Shown piece after piece: positions 16,867 to 30,002 of a DNA stretch of 64,000 nucleotides (the first letter of the stretch is position 1; every line of letters begins with the position of its first letter). Below the pieces are notes generated by a model that worked only from the letters and a program-made list of their open reading frames with translations, did not search any database and had not been told where the DNA came from. The DNA is from Polyodon spathula (lineage: Eukaryota; Chordata; Actinopteri; Acipenseriformes; Polyodontidae), in assembly GCF_017654505.1 (NCBI RefSeq), contig NC_054559.1, forward strand, positions 11,000,281 through 11,064,280, in the 5' to 3' direction. A program made the translations under genes and the position numbers.

Positions 16867-19800
16867 CATATAAACAAAGATGAGGTAGCAAACCATGAAG
16901 TTATACTAGGGTCTATAAAATATTCAAAAGAAAGAAAACATTTTCTGAAAGCTTTTACGAAAAAAAGTTATTTCAAGACAGTATACACACAGTCTAGTGT
17001 CAAGTTAGCACTTTAGATGTTTTGCATGCTTTTATGAAACAATGCAAACAATCTCTCATCCATATCTTTAAATCCAATTCCTTGAAAAACTGAAGTAAGC
17101 TCCACGTTATTACTAAAATAGAATGTGTAATATGTTTAATGTCTGCAGTGAGCAGTGTATATTCACGTGTGTTTAAAAATTCTAGGGTAGGGAACATGCT
17201 TTGCATATCGAACAATAAGGCGCATTAGAAAACATCAGATGCACAGATGTTATTTGTCATATTTGTGCAGTCATTAGGATAAGGGATGACAGTGCTGCAG
17301 AAATTTTCCTTGCACCATCTCTGAGAAAAACACTTTAGATTAAACCGAATGGAAAGAGATAGCCCTATTGACATATTTTCTGAACAAACAGGCTGAAATA
17401 GTTTTGAACTTGAACTCCTGCAGCTGTTGTAAATGCCAATAAAAAGTAAACCAGTAAAAAGAACCCCAAAACGTTTCAGATAAGTTTATCCCCGTTTACA
17501 GAAACGTTTGCAGTGCACAATGGCATCAGATGTTGATTTTAATACTGTGTGGGAGTGTGCATGAACCCAAACCCTGTAAAAGCACCCCAAATATATGCTG
17601 TTGTTTTTTACAGTTTTTTGCAAGGCAATTACCTTATCCCTTCACATCTACATGCCATGAATCTCATTGTTCATTCTTTCATGTAATTATTGACTCATTG
17701 CATAAGTTTTGTCTGATTTCTGAGTCAGTAAACCCTTCCCTTTGTAGGTTCAATAGCACTAGATGGATAGGTCAGACTTTTCTGAAGAAGAGAAGCCATG
17801 TAAGTTAGGACATATAGAAAGCCGGGAAATTGGAATGATGGACATATTTCATTTACTTGTCATAAAACTTTTGTGGGCTGGTCTACAGTTACAGCTATGC
17901 CATTTATTTAAGAAAACTACAGACCTAAAAATAGTGATACACCATCTATTTGAAAAATACAGTTGCTTTAAAAGATTGTATATACAGCAATCAACCCACA
18001 ACACAACCCAACAATAATTTAGATTTATATTAGTCATATAATTATCTTATTTAGTTCACTTCTGCGTGTTTATGATCTTAGATGAAGCCCTATCATTCTA
18101 CATCACATTCAAATTATTTCAAAGATGACCCTTTGATGTCTTTCTACAGTGTTTCCTTATTATTTATGATATTTGTTGTGCCAGCAGAGTTAAGGAGACC
18201 AAATCCTCATCTCAAAGCATATTGAATAACCCTGGTTCATACTGTAGTATTAATATATCTAGAGCTAAATGAATGTCTTTCTGTGGCTCGCTCCTCTTTC
18301 AGAAGATGCATCTTTCTTATGTCACCCATGCTAACCCTTAAGAGATTATACAGTAGGTCTGATTTTCCACTGTGTGCTAATGGCCCATGTAATACATTAG
18401 CTATGGAAGGGGCCATTTACCTGTTGTTTGCGCATAGGAGAAAATATTCCTCACTGCTGTGTAACAAGGCCTGGTGCATTAATCACAATTTCTAGAATGA
18501 TGGTTGTTCCAAATTTTCTTTCATATGCAGTACTTTTAAATTACATTTTCCATCATATTGCATCTTTCTGAAACTGGGTTACATAACTTGAATAGAAAGA
18601 CATTTTAGCACAGATTCATAAAGATAATTGGAAATTCCAGTCGTAAAAATGTTCCAATCTGTTCTCAGTTTGTAAATGTTGTCATTTACACCCACTGCTG
18701 GGCCACCTCTGTTACCATTTTTTATGACTTATTTTCCAAGTATATTTATAACCACTGGGCTTTAAAAAAAAAAACATAATTACGTTTTTTCTCTTCAAGT
18801 AAGAACAACAACAGGATGTAACAGGATTACAGATGTTCTAGAGCGTAAAATGTCAGCAGGAAAACACTATAACAATTAATTTTATATACGTCAGACATTG
18901 AAAAAGATCCTTCTGTCTGTAATACTAAGTTCTTCTATTAGGATGTTTGAAGTTATGGCCTCACAAAACTAATATTGATTATAAATAGAGCTCTATTTTT
19001 ACCAGTGTTTGTGACTGGGGTATGGTTTCCCCAAGACTCCCATTAATTATAATTCATTTTTTATTTATTTTTATTAAATGGCAACAGTGACAGTGGCCAT
19101 GTGACCTTCAGTTAAATTCAAGGCACACACACACTCCACATACAGATACAACTATTGCTGTTCTAAGATGAGTATTGAACAACAACTCTTCTCTCGTCCA
19201 AACCCCATAAATCAGCCAACTGTGATGTCAGTTGCATGGCTTTCCTGACATACTGAGGTAATGTGTTTCTGTCAACTGAAAGAGATTCCATTAGGTCTAT
19301 CAGAGAGAAAAAAATAATTTCATTGCTGAAATAAGGGGACAGAGAGCACACATTTTGTTTGTCTGCTCGGGGGTGTTTTGATATAATTACCCACTAGGCT
19401 GGTCCACATAAATACTCTGTCATTTATTTGTCAAGTGATTTTTTTAATGGTCTCTCCTTATATATATGATTGGTTACTTAGCTGTTCTCTAGCCAGGGCA
19501 ACATTTATGGAATAGTTTCTTAAATATACCATATATTTTAGTGTTTTGTAGATAGAGAACATACAGGATCAAAGAAACTCAAACATTTCTCATACTGTTT
19601 TGAAACTCTCTGAACTTGTTCTGACTAAAGGGGTCTTATATGAAGAAACCTCCATACCTTACATTCAACAGATGGGAAGTTTTGTCTGAAACAAAATAAA
19701 AGGAATCCAGACTCTTCCATGCTTTGCCTTGAGTTAAAAAGAATTGTCATTGATTTTTTTTTTCTGTAATACTTAAACAGTTCACAATGATTGAGTAACC

Positions 19801-21226
19801 AATGGCAGGCCAAGTAGTATAATGGTGAGAGCACACAACACACCAATATTTGGGGTGATTTTTGGAAACTGGATTAAGGTGAAGGTAGGACACCAGTGAT
19901 ATTCTGATGTTACCCTTTTTTTAACATGTCATTGAATAATGTATTCCTCATTAAGACAGTCTTTCCAACAGTACAAAGCCCACTCACTTTGAATGCCTAT
20001 GTTGTGCATGGTATGATGGTAGGATGCAGAGGAGGGTGTTCCCTGTGGAGCCACTGAACCACTTCATACACTGCAACACCTGGTGCCTACTGGAAGCCTT
20101 CCATTCAACTGCTGCACAAACCTGGTTTGCTTATCTTCTCTGACTAGATGGAAATTCTACATATGTATTGATGAAATAAATACAAGCAAAGCACTGTCTC
20201 TTACTTTTCCACTGTGGTTTTATCATTCTGCCTTGCTTTTAACAGTTTCCATTAACTCTGTAAAAAATGACAAAATTTAAATAAATAAATAAATAAACTA
20301 TTGTGAAATTAATTCTAGGAAGTAATTATCTGTGTAGAAACCACAGGCTGCAAGAATTTGATGTCTGTGAATAACATAATAGCACTCCATTTTCTCAGCT
20401 GTGGATTAGTTAACAGCTTGCTATGTTAGAGTAGTTAAAGTATAACACCTCAGCTGAGCCATTACAAATGTGGCTTAACATTTCTGAATTATGGGCATGA
20501 TTATTGTCACTTGATAATGTTCCACTATTTGTTTAACATTATTACTACCACACATACAGTAGCCAAAGAAATCCAAGATACTGATATGTATCATTTTTTT
20601 GATCTTGATGCAACTAGCTAAATCTTTCCCCATATACTGTAACCTGAACATCTGTAAGACCTTGATGCGATTGAACGATTTCCATTGCCTCTCTATTTTG
20701 GCAGTCTCTGAATAGCCACAAAGATAGAAGTAGAATTGTGTTTAGCTTCTCACTGCGAAATATAATAAAGTGCACCTCCAGTAATATCTCCTGCAGTCTC
20801 TTTCAGCACAATCTTATTTATATGATATATGATGCAATATTCCATAGTGACAGTATTTGCAACATCTTTGGCTAATCTATACTGTATTATATCTTGCCAC
20901 TAGTCAGTTTTAAAGAGATGTGAGTATGAATTCATCCTGGGGTGGGTACGATTGTCATTGTGTAGTCTTGTTTTTGAGACCATGTGTCTGTGCCTCTGTG
21001 CCATTCAAACAGCTCTTCATCTTTTCACACAATACAACAGAATAGAAAAAAAGGGTTCATAATGTCACAAGTGACTAAATTAGAGTGTGAGGTGGTATAT
21101 CATTTTCAATTATTGTGTGTTCTTTTGTATAAATTGTTATTATCACTTAAGATATTGGTTGAATTTTGCTGTGCGATTTATTTTGATTAATGTATTGATT
21201 TGAATATGTGTGCATATTGTTTTAAT
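16867..21226. other. AT-rich sequence, nothing recognised
   Basis: Only a short (AAAT)n run at about 20278-20297 and homopolymers. Open frames here are under 100 codons with no recognisable domain. Confidence 0.45.
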
Positions 21227-21494
21227 CTAATAATAATCTTTATATAGTGCCTTTTGTAGTGGACCACCATCACAAAACGTTTTCCAAGGTACGAGACTAG
21301 GGTGTGTGAACTATGCATCAGTTACAGAGTAACTTACAACAACCTCACAGCCTAAAGACGGAGCACAAGGAGGTTAAGTGACTTGCTCAGGGTCATACAA
21401 TGAGCCAGTGGCTGAGCTGGTATTTGGGGACCTCCTGGTTACAAGCCTGTTACTTTAAGCACTGGACCACACAGCCTTCTTGATTTTTTTTTTT
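21227..21494 (-). mobile_element. tRNA-derived SINE
   Basis: On the minus strand it starts GGCTGTGTGGTCCAGTGCTT, a tRNA-like box A region. A degraded box B follows (CCCCAAATACC where GGTTCAAATCC is usual). Next comes a SINE body with GAGCAAGTCACTTAACCTCC and GCATAGTTCACACACCCTAG, and it ends in a TATAAAGATTATTATTA tail. RNA polymerase III promoter structure is inferred from the tRNA likeness. A shorter relative lies at 36848-36962. Confidence 0.75.
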
Positions 21495-21636
21495 TTTCAC
21501 AAATTAATAATTGAGCACAATCAGTCACATTCTTTTCCTAGGATCTAGACAATCTGCCACAGGTGCATGCCAGGTGCATAAATTGACTGACCGCTATAAA
21601 ACCGGAATCAAAAATAGAGAGGAGGGTCGGGTTGGA

Positions 21637-21791
21637 CAAGAACAAGAACAAGAACAAGAACAAGAACAAGAACAAGAACAAGACAAAATCAAGATCAAGA
21701 ACAAGATCAAGAACAAGTCAAGAACAAGAACAAGAAAAGACCAAGACCGAGACCAAGACCAAGACCAAGACCAAGACCAAGACCAAGACCC
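21637..21791. repeat. Hexanucleotide array (AAGAAC)n then (AAGACC)n
   Basis: About eight AAGAAC units, an irregular AAGATC/AAGAAC middle, then about seven AAGACC units. The open frames across it (QEQEQ-like, or WSWSWS-like on the other strand) are produced by the repeat period and are not evidence for a gene. Confidence 0.92.
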
Positions 21792-23972
21792 CACAGGAAG
21801 TCAGACATGTTTTTTGGACAAGGGATTGCAGGAGTAAATAATGTGCACACTGAACAGGAAAGAAATATGGAAACCATTCAGAAGTGGAGAAAGAATCACT
21901 TGAGAAACAAGTACCACTTTTTGTCATTGTTAGACAACAAATACAAAACTTTAGTAAAAGAAAGATAAAAATTGTTATTGTTTCACAGAATCAGAAACAT
22001 ATCACTGCTGCAGTAAATTAAAACATTGAAACATTGCTTTTGAAATCTCCTAAATATATTTTGAGTACTGTGGAAATAATTTGAAAATGGAAGATATCTG
22101 AGGAAACAAGAAAGATATCATTAAAAGGATTACTATCATTGGGGACCACTATTGGTGCAATTCTGATACCTGCTTTTGTTTGGATTTTTGTTGGTTTGCT
22201 TTCTTTTGCACATATAATCATTTGTTGTTCATGTAGTTAGACAGCGATAAGTATTTAGTTAGTATATTAAAATTATAATAATTTGTATGTTAAAAAATTA
22301 ATGCTAGGGCAAATGTAAATAGAATAAAGATAATTATAACTCAAGATTTTATGAATTGATTGTGTAAAATTGAGATTTGTATTTATAGTTTTTGGAATAA
22401 CAGCAGCTTTTTAAAGTATTAAATATTCGATTGTTTTATATTGTCTTTTCTATTAGACCCAGGCCACCTTGTGTTTGTTAGTCGAAATTGATTTCTGATG
22501 TGTTGTTGTTCAGTATGGTATGCTGGAAAATAAAAACATTTGTGGTCCCTCCTCTCTCATTGTCCAGTGGTCTGGGGGGGTCACCTCGAAATACAAAGAA
22601 CCTATAAAGGGGGAAAAGAGAAACATTAATTATTTATTAAATGTTACCATTGTCAAGAGTTCCTACTTGACAATAATATTTTGCATATTGTATAGATTGG
22701 GAAATTAATGATGCCATTTCAATTGCTTTTCAATAACAATACATTGATTACTAAGAGGTAATAATAGCCCAAAGGCAGCTACTGTATTCCATGCCATGGA
22801 AACAATGGTACTACAATTGTAACATTTTCATGTTTTGACACAGCAAAAGTATTTGAATATTCTGACTCACCACCAGTCAGTATCACTGTGCAACATTGGT
22901 TCCAAATGCATTGTGTTGCAGTTATTGATAATTCCTGTGGTCTGCGGATGTTTCTCCAGGATACACTGTTATTATATAGCTTTATCCCAAAAGTATTGTT
23001 CAAACTTTTTAGAAAGGTAATGGGAGGCCAAGAGGAAGTCTTTGTGAAGTGAATGTTACTGGATATCTGTGTTATAAGCTAGCTTTTAAAAGATTAGTGC
23101 TGGGAAGACATTGAAACATGATTACATTTGCTGACACTTCAGTTTCCTGAAAGCAGGCATTGCTGGTGTGGGCTTTTACTCATTAAAACCTGCCATTGTG
23201 ATACTACCATTGTGAACACCTGGCAAGTCTAATGAGGTCAAGAAGTATCTAAATACCTGTGACTTGTAAACTGTCAAGCTGGTAAAAAGTACTAAGAGCT
23301 GTTTTAAATGGTGTTTCAAACTAGTACAAAGGCTTGGAACTGCATGTTTAAAAAATGATTATTTTGAGGTAACTAAAGAAACTGCACAAAAAAAAAACAG
23401 AGTTACTTGCTTCCACGTCTGACTGTTATAGATACAAATAAAGATAAAAGCAGAAATTGGGACTACAAGCTGCTGATGTCCTTTTCTATTACAATTGGAT
23501 CTTATAAACATAAATCAATGGACTGTGAAAACAAAGGCCTTCCATTTCCACCAAATGAGGTACTTTATTAAAGGAGGATGCCTCTTCAGGTAGAACGCCT
23601 CACATTTACATTTTGTAACCTGATATTTAGTCTGTGGAGAAGGAGCCACCGGCTGTGCTGTTGCTCCAGTCTCTCTTAGCTCATTATTTCTGCATCTGAG
23701 CAGGCCTTTGCTTCTGCTATGCCTCCATCCCACTAATGCCTCTCTCTCTTCTCTCTCGTTCTCCATGGAGTGCTTTTTCTGTAGCAAAGAGAAAATAAAA
23801 GCACAGTCTGTGACCTTTTGTTTTATACCCAGAAATAAATAAGTGTTTGCATAGTTTTCTTCAATTTTTCTTAGTTTTCTTGTTTTTTATGGCTATTGCA
23901 TATGTACCATATGTTTACTCCAATGATGCAAACAGTTTACTGTTGCTATTTGTTTACTTAGTCACATTCTTT
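21792..23972. other. AT-rich sequence, nothing recognised
   Basis: No supported gene or mobile element. A minus-strand 90-codon frame at 23515-23787 has no recognisable domain. Confidence 0.4.
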
Positions 23973-24192
23973 TTTTTGTAGCACTTTATAATAATGCCCA
24001 ATAAGAAACACTTTATTAACCCTTGATGAATACATACTATATAAACTATGAACAAATAGGTTATGAATATGTATAAAGCACCTTATTAGCGCCATTATTA
24101 ATGCTTTATAAAGGTCACTAATTAATACTCTTACCCATTTATTAATGATTAATATATGATACATAAATATGAAAGAGCAGGCTATAAATATA
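23973..24192 (+). mobile_element. Long-TIR MITE, left arm
   Basis: It begins TAGCACTTTATAATAATG and continues through blocks such as GTATAAAGCACCTTATTAG and ATTAATGCTTTATAAAGG. The same blocks occur in reverse complement at 30003-30219. It is cut at position 24191 by the Tc1 element, at a TA dinucleotide. Confidence 0.7.
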
Positions 24193-25599
24193 CAGTGATT
24201 CGCAGAAGTATTCACCCCCCTGCAAAGTTTTTACATTTTGTTGGCACCTGAGCGTACTCCACGACGCTTTCAAATTAAGCTTTATATGTAGAATCTACAC
24301 AAACTACTCCACATTGACCAAGTTAAAAAATACATATAGAATATAAATAATTAAGATTTACAGAGAAAAACAGATTAATCTCAGTTGCATAAGTATTCAA
24401 CCCCTTTGCTACTGCAGACCTAAATCAGCTCAGGTGCAAATGATTTGTTTGAAAGGTCACAAAATTAGTGAAATGGTTTCAGCTTGTGTGTAATCAAAGT
24501 GGTTTCACTTGTAGATAAAGACTTTCAAGATGCAACTCACATAGTCATCCAAAAAAGCAATCATCAAGACCAAGGAGCTTTTGAAATAAGTCAGGGATAA
24601 AATGGTAGAGAGGCACTGAGCAGGAGGTACCCGAAAAAAAATTTGAAGGCACTGATTATCCCTCTCAGCACAGTGAAGTCCATCATTAAGAAGTGGAAGA
24701 TGCATCATACCACCCAGACACTACCCAAATCAGGTCACCCTCCCAAAATGAGCAGCTGGGCAAGCAGGAAACTGGTTCGGGATGTCATTCTGAAGCCAAC
24801 AATGACCTTGAGAGATCTGAAAAGTTCTGTGTCTGCAATGGGAGTCAGTGTTCACACATCAACAATAAGTCGGTCCTTACACAAAGCTGCCCTGTATGGA
24901 TGGGTGGCAAGAAAGAAGCCATTACTCAGCTTCATCTTAAAGCATGTATGGAGTTTGCGAAAAAGCATGTAGATGATACTGCAGACATGTGGAAAAAGGT
25001 TTTGTGCTCAGATGAGACAGAAATGTAACTTTTCAGTCTAAATTCCAAGCAAAGGTCTGGCGCAAGCCCAACACCCAACTGTCAAGCATGGTGGTGGCAG
25101 CATCATGTTAGGGGGATGTGTCTCTTCAGCAGGAACTGGGAGTCTTGTCGGGATAGAGGAGAGAATGGATGGTGCAAAGTACAGGCGAATCCTTGAGGAA
25201 AACATGTTTGACCCAAAGTCAATGTTCTTGAGTGGCCCAGTCAAAGTCCTGACTTGAATACAACCGAAAATTTATCAGAACTGGACCAATTGTCCTGTGA
25301 AGAATGGGCAAAAATTTCACCATCCTACTGTGCAAAGCTAGTAGAGACCTATCCAAAAAGACTCATAGCAGTGATTGCTGCAAAAGGTGCTTCTACTAAG
25401 TACTGACTAAAGGGGCTGAATAATTATGTAACCAGTAGATTTCATTTTGTATATTTTCTTTGCAAGTTTTGCTGATGTTTAACATCCTCCTCATATAACA
25501 GTGTTCAGTTTAACCACTACAGCTTTGAATAAAAAAAAAGTTTGTTTGAAAAACTATGCATAGATTATTTGTAATTCAACAAAATGTGACAAACCACTG
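24193..25599 (+). mobile_element. Tc1/mariner-type element (full-length, dead)
   Basis: It is bounded by CAGTGATTCGCAGAAG on the left and a right end whose complement starts CAGTGGTTTGTCACA, each flanked by the TA target dinucleotide (24191-24192 and 25600-25601). At 1407 bp it has the usual length of a fish Tc1 element. It inserted into the older MITE. The transposase inside is broken (see separate entry). Confidence 0.9.
24560..25408 (+). pseudogene. Tc1-like transposase pseudogene
   Basis: In life the family product is a DDE transposase that binds the element's own terminal repeats and cuts and pastes at TA sites. An N-terminal paired-like DNA-binding region is readable in one frame at 24643-24972, with SIIKKWKMHHTTQTLPKSG, RKLVRDV and LHKAALYGWVARKKPLLS. 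The frame shifts near 24900-24970 to a segment with KVLCSDETEM, whose D is the first catalytic residue; a stop follows almost at once at about 25026. A third segment carries [10 protein letters not shown] (second catalytic D) and a degraded C-terminal tail. Further stops lie around 24580-24640. At least one frameshift and several stops make it non-functional. No other element gene is seen. Confidence 0.88.
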
Positions 25600-25601
25600 T
25601 A

Positions 25602-25770
25602 TATAAATCCATTTATAAATGAGGTTATTGAGGACCAGTCAGTGCAGGGAGCTGACATTTAAGCACATTATAAATGTAATTATTAATGCTTTATAATAAA
25701 AACTTTATTAACCCTTTATTCGTGATTAATAAAATGATTAAATTTAATAACAGTAGAATATTATTTTGAA
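25602..25770 (+). mobile_element. MITE remainder to the right of the Tc1
   Basis: It continues the interrupted element. A block from about 25660 (AAGCACATTATAAATG, ATTAATGCTTTATAA, ACTTTATTAACCCTTTATT) is a direct, diverged repeat of part of the left arm. Confidence 0.5.
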
Positions 25771-26270
25771 TTCAGTATTAGTCATGGCTTTTTATCTTAA
25801 CCCATTTTTTCCATGTATGTATTGCAGGACAAAGCTGTTGCATCCAACCATTTCAAGCCACATGTAAAAATGGTATGGTCATTTTGGTCAGCTTTCAGTG
25901 CCTTGAGGAACCAGGTTGTTATTAAAACACCTTGTTTATTATTCATGTCCATATCAATCAAGAAAGGGAAATACTGTATAAAAGAAAGAAAAAACAACAA
26001 CACACAACTAATGTGATAACCAACTGGGTGTGAAATGAGCATCTGTTTAAAACTGGGTATATGTATTACAAAGAAAAATAATGGATGTTACTTTGCATAA
26101 GTTACAAAATGCATTTAAGTTACATTATTTTATTATTTTGAGGTACACACAGCTGCCGTGAAACATTTCTCCATTACTGATACAGATTTAATACAGTAAG
26201 ACATGCAGATCAGTGAAAGTAGTTAAGCAGAATCAGGAACACTGTAGGACACTGTTAAACCAGTTGCCAA
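25771..26270. other. Unique sequence
   Basis: One exon-like stretch after TATTGCAG at about 25828 was considered and rejected. Nothing else was seen. Confidence 0.4.
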
Positions 26271-26755
26271 ATGTCCTGTTCTCTGTCTGTTCATTCAGCT
26301 GTAACTTACCATAGATCAAGAGGACACCCATTGATGTCCACCTATTCAGACAGCACCTGTAAACCACACAACTCTCGCTATACAGGACTATATGGCACCC
26401 AATTGTTGCTGTATTTAGTATTTGATTTTACTCTTACAGGTATCCTTATTCACGTTTTTTGTAATTGCTCTTATTTGAAATTGTTCTCACCCACTTATCA
26501 TACTTATTATGTGCTCTTAATGGACTTTACTCATATAAGTCAATATTTTTTATCAATGTGCTCTTAAATGTAATTACTTACTGTATTCTTTATTTTGTTC
26601 ATATTCGAATGTAATCTTATTTTCTACTGATTTTACTGTACTTTGTAACTGAACCTATCTGTAATATGATATTCTGTAATGTGATACGTTGTACTTTGAT
26701 ATTTTGTAATAATTGTAAGATGCCCTTTATAAGAGTGTCTTCTAAGAAAGAAAGA

Positions 26756-26756
<1 letters not shown>
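26271..26756 (+). mobile_element. L2-type LINE 3' end
   Basis: The sequence has the AT-rich 3' UTR texture of fish L2-clade LINEs. It ends in GTAAGATGCCCTTTATAAGAGTGTCTTCTAAGAA (split here: GTAAGATGCCCTTTATAAG, then AGTGTCTTCTAAGAA), a decayed form of the L2 terminal hairpin, followed by a simple A-rich then (TAA)n tail. No open reading frame remains. The family name is from recall of the tail and was not searched. Confidence 0.55.
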
Positions 26757-26821
<65 letters not shown>

Positions 26822-26822
26822 T
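26757..26822. repeat. (TAA)n microsatellite
   Basis: About 22 TAA units forming the tail of the LINE fragment. Confidence 0.95.
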
Positions 26823-27480
26823 GATGTTCAGTCCTCTTTTGTTGCTTAAGATGTGCTGGAGTGAAGGTATATGCACAGGAATACATGGACTTGAAGGTGG
26901 TCTGAGATAATGTAGTGATCATATAGTCTTTATCATCGGAAATATATTGTAAATGCCATGAATATTATATATTTTAAGAGAAAGCTAAATTGAATTAACT
27001 TGAATCTAATTTGTTTAGCTTTGCCTAGTGATAACAATTGATCTAATACCTTGAATGCACCAGGCACTCAGGAAACAAAAGGCTAATCAAACTTGTCTCC
27101 GTGATTGAATTACCCAGTCTAGTGATAGAAAGAGGATTTAACACAGAGCCTGAAAGAAAGAGAAAAATGACCACTTTAAATTAGCTTAAAGAAAACAGGA
27201 GATTTAAGACACAATTCACATCATACTGATTTAAAACTCATTACAAGTACAAGATGGAAGCATTTTTATTCTTAAATTGCCTAGCAAGCACAGAATAACC
27301 CAGGAAATAAATTCCTAAGAGAATTCAACTGTTTGCAATATCTAACCAAAGTCACAACCCGACATCTTTGGTTTCTAAAGACAAGTAATTTCTTACAGTA
27401 AAAATAACGGGAATTCAGAATAAAATCAGAATTATTTAGCAAAAGTTATGCACTTTTTAAAAGTTTCCCTTTTCAGAGTA
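26823..27480. other. AT-rich sequence, nothing recognised
   Basis: No coding or repeat signal that I can name. Confidence 0.4.
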
Positions 27481-28088
27481 TGACAGATTATGATAACAAA
27501 TTAATCAGACAAGAGGAAGGGGCAAGTGATCAGTCAAGGTTTCAAGCCCATTCAGGCACAAACTAGCCAATTAGAGCATGCAGCAGGAAATTCAAATAAT
27601 TCCTTTGTTTGAAAAGTTTAAAAGCCGACTATAAACATAGCTCCTAGCCCCTCTGATTGCTAGATACCCACCCATCTGACCTCCTGGCTGCTCTGCTGAG
27701 CCCCTTGGATCTCCTGATCTCCTCCCTTGATCCCTGTTCGCTCAGATTAAAAGACACTACAAGACTGCACCTGCAGCCCTCATCTCTCAGTATCTATCCA
27801 TCTAGATCAGGGGCCCTGACACTCAGAGAAGCACAAGGTAGCAAAATGCTGAAAGTGACTGCTTTCCAGACTAGGTAACAATACTCAAAATACTTAAAAA
27901 TCTATTCAGGTATTGTGCGATCCCTTGTTGTGTGAGTATGTACTAGTATTTAATTGGTAAATTGTTGTTTAAAACCTTACTTCTTGTTGTAATGCTTTTA
28001 GTGTGATACTAATTGTGTAAATGTTTTGTGTGATTTTCAAGCTTATTTTGTTGCATGCTTAATAAATACCATCTTACCATTATCGCCA
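27481..28088 (+). mobile_element. Probable solo LTR
   Basis: It starts TGACAGATTATGATAAC, and its far end reverse-complements to TGGCGATAATGGTAAG, an imperfect terminal inverted repeat. An ACTATAAAC box at about 27630 is followed by an AATAAA signal at about 28061, in the order expected for U3-R-U5. The 5-mer AGTAT occurs at both edges but overlaps the termini, so the target duplication is ambiguous. A 73-codon open frame at 27657-27878 has no recognisable domain. Confidence 0.5.
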
Positions 28089-28489
28089 GTATTTAATCAT
28101 TTACTCATGCTGAACAAACACGATTTATGAAGTTTAAACAGTCTGGAATATGGTCTATTTTTGGCTTGTTGTAACGTGTAAATACGTTTTCGTTTTCAGA
28201 GAGTGATATTGTAAACGGGTTTGTACATTATAATAAGACGTGATTATTGTTTCAAGAATATTAACTGTACACAGTAGTCTCTAATGTGTTACCTACCTCT
28301 GTAACATATAACACTCATGAATTATCAGATATCAGTCTCAGGTTCCCCATACTACTCAAATGTATATGTATATCGATAAACAATAGATAGCTAGACAGAT
28401 ACAAAGATAGATAAAGATGTTTAAAAACACAGCTACAAATTGTATCAAATGCAGGTATATAATGTAGAACCCCACTGTTAAAACATGTA
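28089..28489. other. Unique sequence
   Basis: Nothing recognised except short ATAGATA-like runs near 28380-28420. Confidence 0.4.
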
Positions 28490-28497
28490 TCTATGAT

Positions 28498-29479
28498 TAG
28501 GGCCCTACCCATTTCATGGCTTTGAAAAATGTGACACGGACCATGAACATTCATTCTGCGCCGTGAAATCTGGTCTGTTTTGTGTACTTTTACCTTGCAC
28601 TAAAATCCAATAAAGTTATATGTACTGTTACAGGTTCCTGATGTAATTGCCTTGTTTCAGTTTAAAAAAGAAAGCTCATCATGAACTGGATAGAATTTAT
28701 TGATTGACACTTGACAACAGCCAATAACTGGGCTCTATTCACAGATTGGTAGACTCGGGCATCCAGGGTGGGCTTAGTATGACCTACGGATCTCAACTGG
28801 TAGTACCGTCAGGCATCAAATTAAACCTAAATTTTAAAATGAATGTCCAAAATAAATCAAAAAGTGCTACAATCATTACTGCAGCCAATCACATTAAAAA
28901 ATTTGGAAGCCAAATATATACCAAGTAGTAGTATGAGCAGAAATATACATTAAAAGCACCGCAGGACAATAAAATAAATATGCTAGTAATATCTGAGACT
29001 TCACATGTATATTTTTTAGTCTGGATATATTGTCCAGCTACAGACCCATCTCTAGCCTGGCGCTGTCTGTCAATTCCAACAAACTCTGTGGATGCAGAGA
29101 AAGTCTAAATACGGACAGGTATACACACTGCAGAGACAAGGAAGGAAGAGAAACAGCATTTCAGAATAGTTTTTGAGTTACTGTTGCATACAATGATGTT
29201 TAAAACCAGAACAGTTTTTTTTTTTTTTTTAAATAATAATAACAATAACAGAAATGCCACAATCATAGAGCGATCCCCTGGATTTCAGATTAATTTTCTT
29301 TTAGCGTTTCTACTTTGTTAGTCACATGCTTTTGTTAACTTCATTGCTTTAAATGTTTGTATTTTGCCGTTTTTTAACTACATATTCATAATTTGTTACA
29401 CCACCATGAAATTTAAGATTTTTAAATTGTTATGGCCATGAAATTTATGCAAATGTACCGTGAATTTGGTAGGGCCCTA
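28498..29479. mobile_element. Non-autonomous hAT element, 8-bp TSD TCTATGAT
   Basis: Terminal inverted repeats are TAGGGCCCTACC on the left and GGTAGGGCCCTA on the right, flanked by identical TCTATGAT at 28490-28497 and 29480-29487. An 8-bp duplication with this type of end is diagnostic of the hAT superfamily. Subterminal motifs (CATGAAATTT, ACCGTGAATTTGG) repeat in inverted form. The 982-bp interior has no transposase. Confidence 0.9.
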
Positions 29480-29499
29480 TCTATGATGATAATGTAATT

Positions 29500-29835
29500 T
29501 ATAATACTGGTGGCAGCCGGAAGCCTCATTTGCATACCGCAGGAGTGATGCATGCTGGGATCTAATTAACATATGGCCAGAGCGGGGCATGCTGGGACAA
29601 AGCGATTGGTCTTTCTAACGCTCCAGTTGGACAAGTGGACTGTTCCCTTGTGTGTACCACCATCCTGTCCAGTCTGGGGCAAGTGTGATGTGTTACCATC
29701 CACTGTGTGTTGAATTCTGTGACATGTGTTATGCTCTGCAGCTATAAGGGTTGAATGAATAAAGCTTGGTTGACTGAACGCTGTTGCAGGTGTTATCATT
29801 TCTGGGCAGAACGCAGGTGTAGTAGAAATGTTAGA
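29500..29835 (+). mobile_element. LTR-like fragment
   Basis: It begins TGGTGGCAGCCGGAAGCC, includes two GCATGCTGGGA repeats and has an AATAAAGC poly(A) signal at about 29758. AATAC occurs on both sides (29504 and 29834), but the right end lacks CA, so the limits are unproven. Confidence 0.35.
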
Positions 29836-30002
29836 ATACATTAATAAATGAGTTATACATCCTTAATAGACATCTATAGACAACAAATGATGTACAGCAC
29901 TAAACACAAACGTGCTGTTATCTTAAGGTATCGTATATCTGGAGTGTAATAATAAAAAAGGATGCAAATAACAATAATATGTTATAGATATTATATTAAA
30001 GA

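Noticed and set aside
21511..21841. QEQEQ/DQDQ-rich open frame of 108 codons
   Set aside because: The length comes from a 6-bp repeat, which keeps all frames open. No flanking gene structure was seen.
25828..25873. Possible 45-nt exon after TATTGCAG
   Set aside because: The donor (GTATGG) is weak and no host gene is recognised nearby. A longer open frame continues past it without evidence of splicing.
29500..29838. Solo LTR with TSD AATAC
   Set aside because: The right end is not CA and the ends do not form an inverted repeat. Kept only as an LTR-like fragment.
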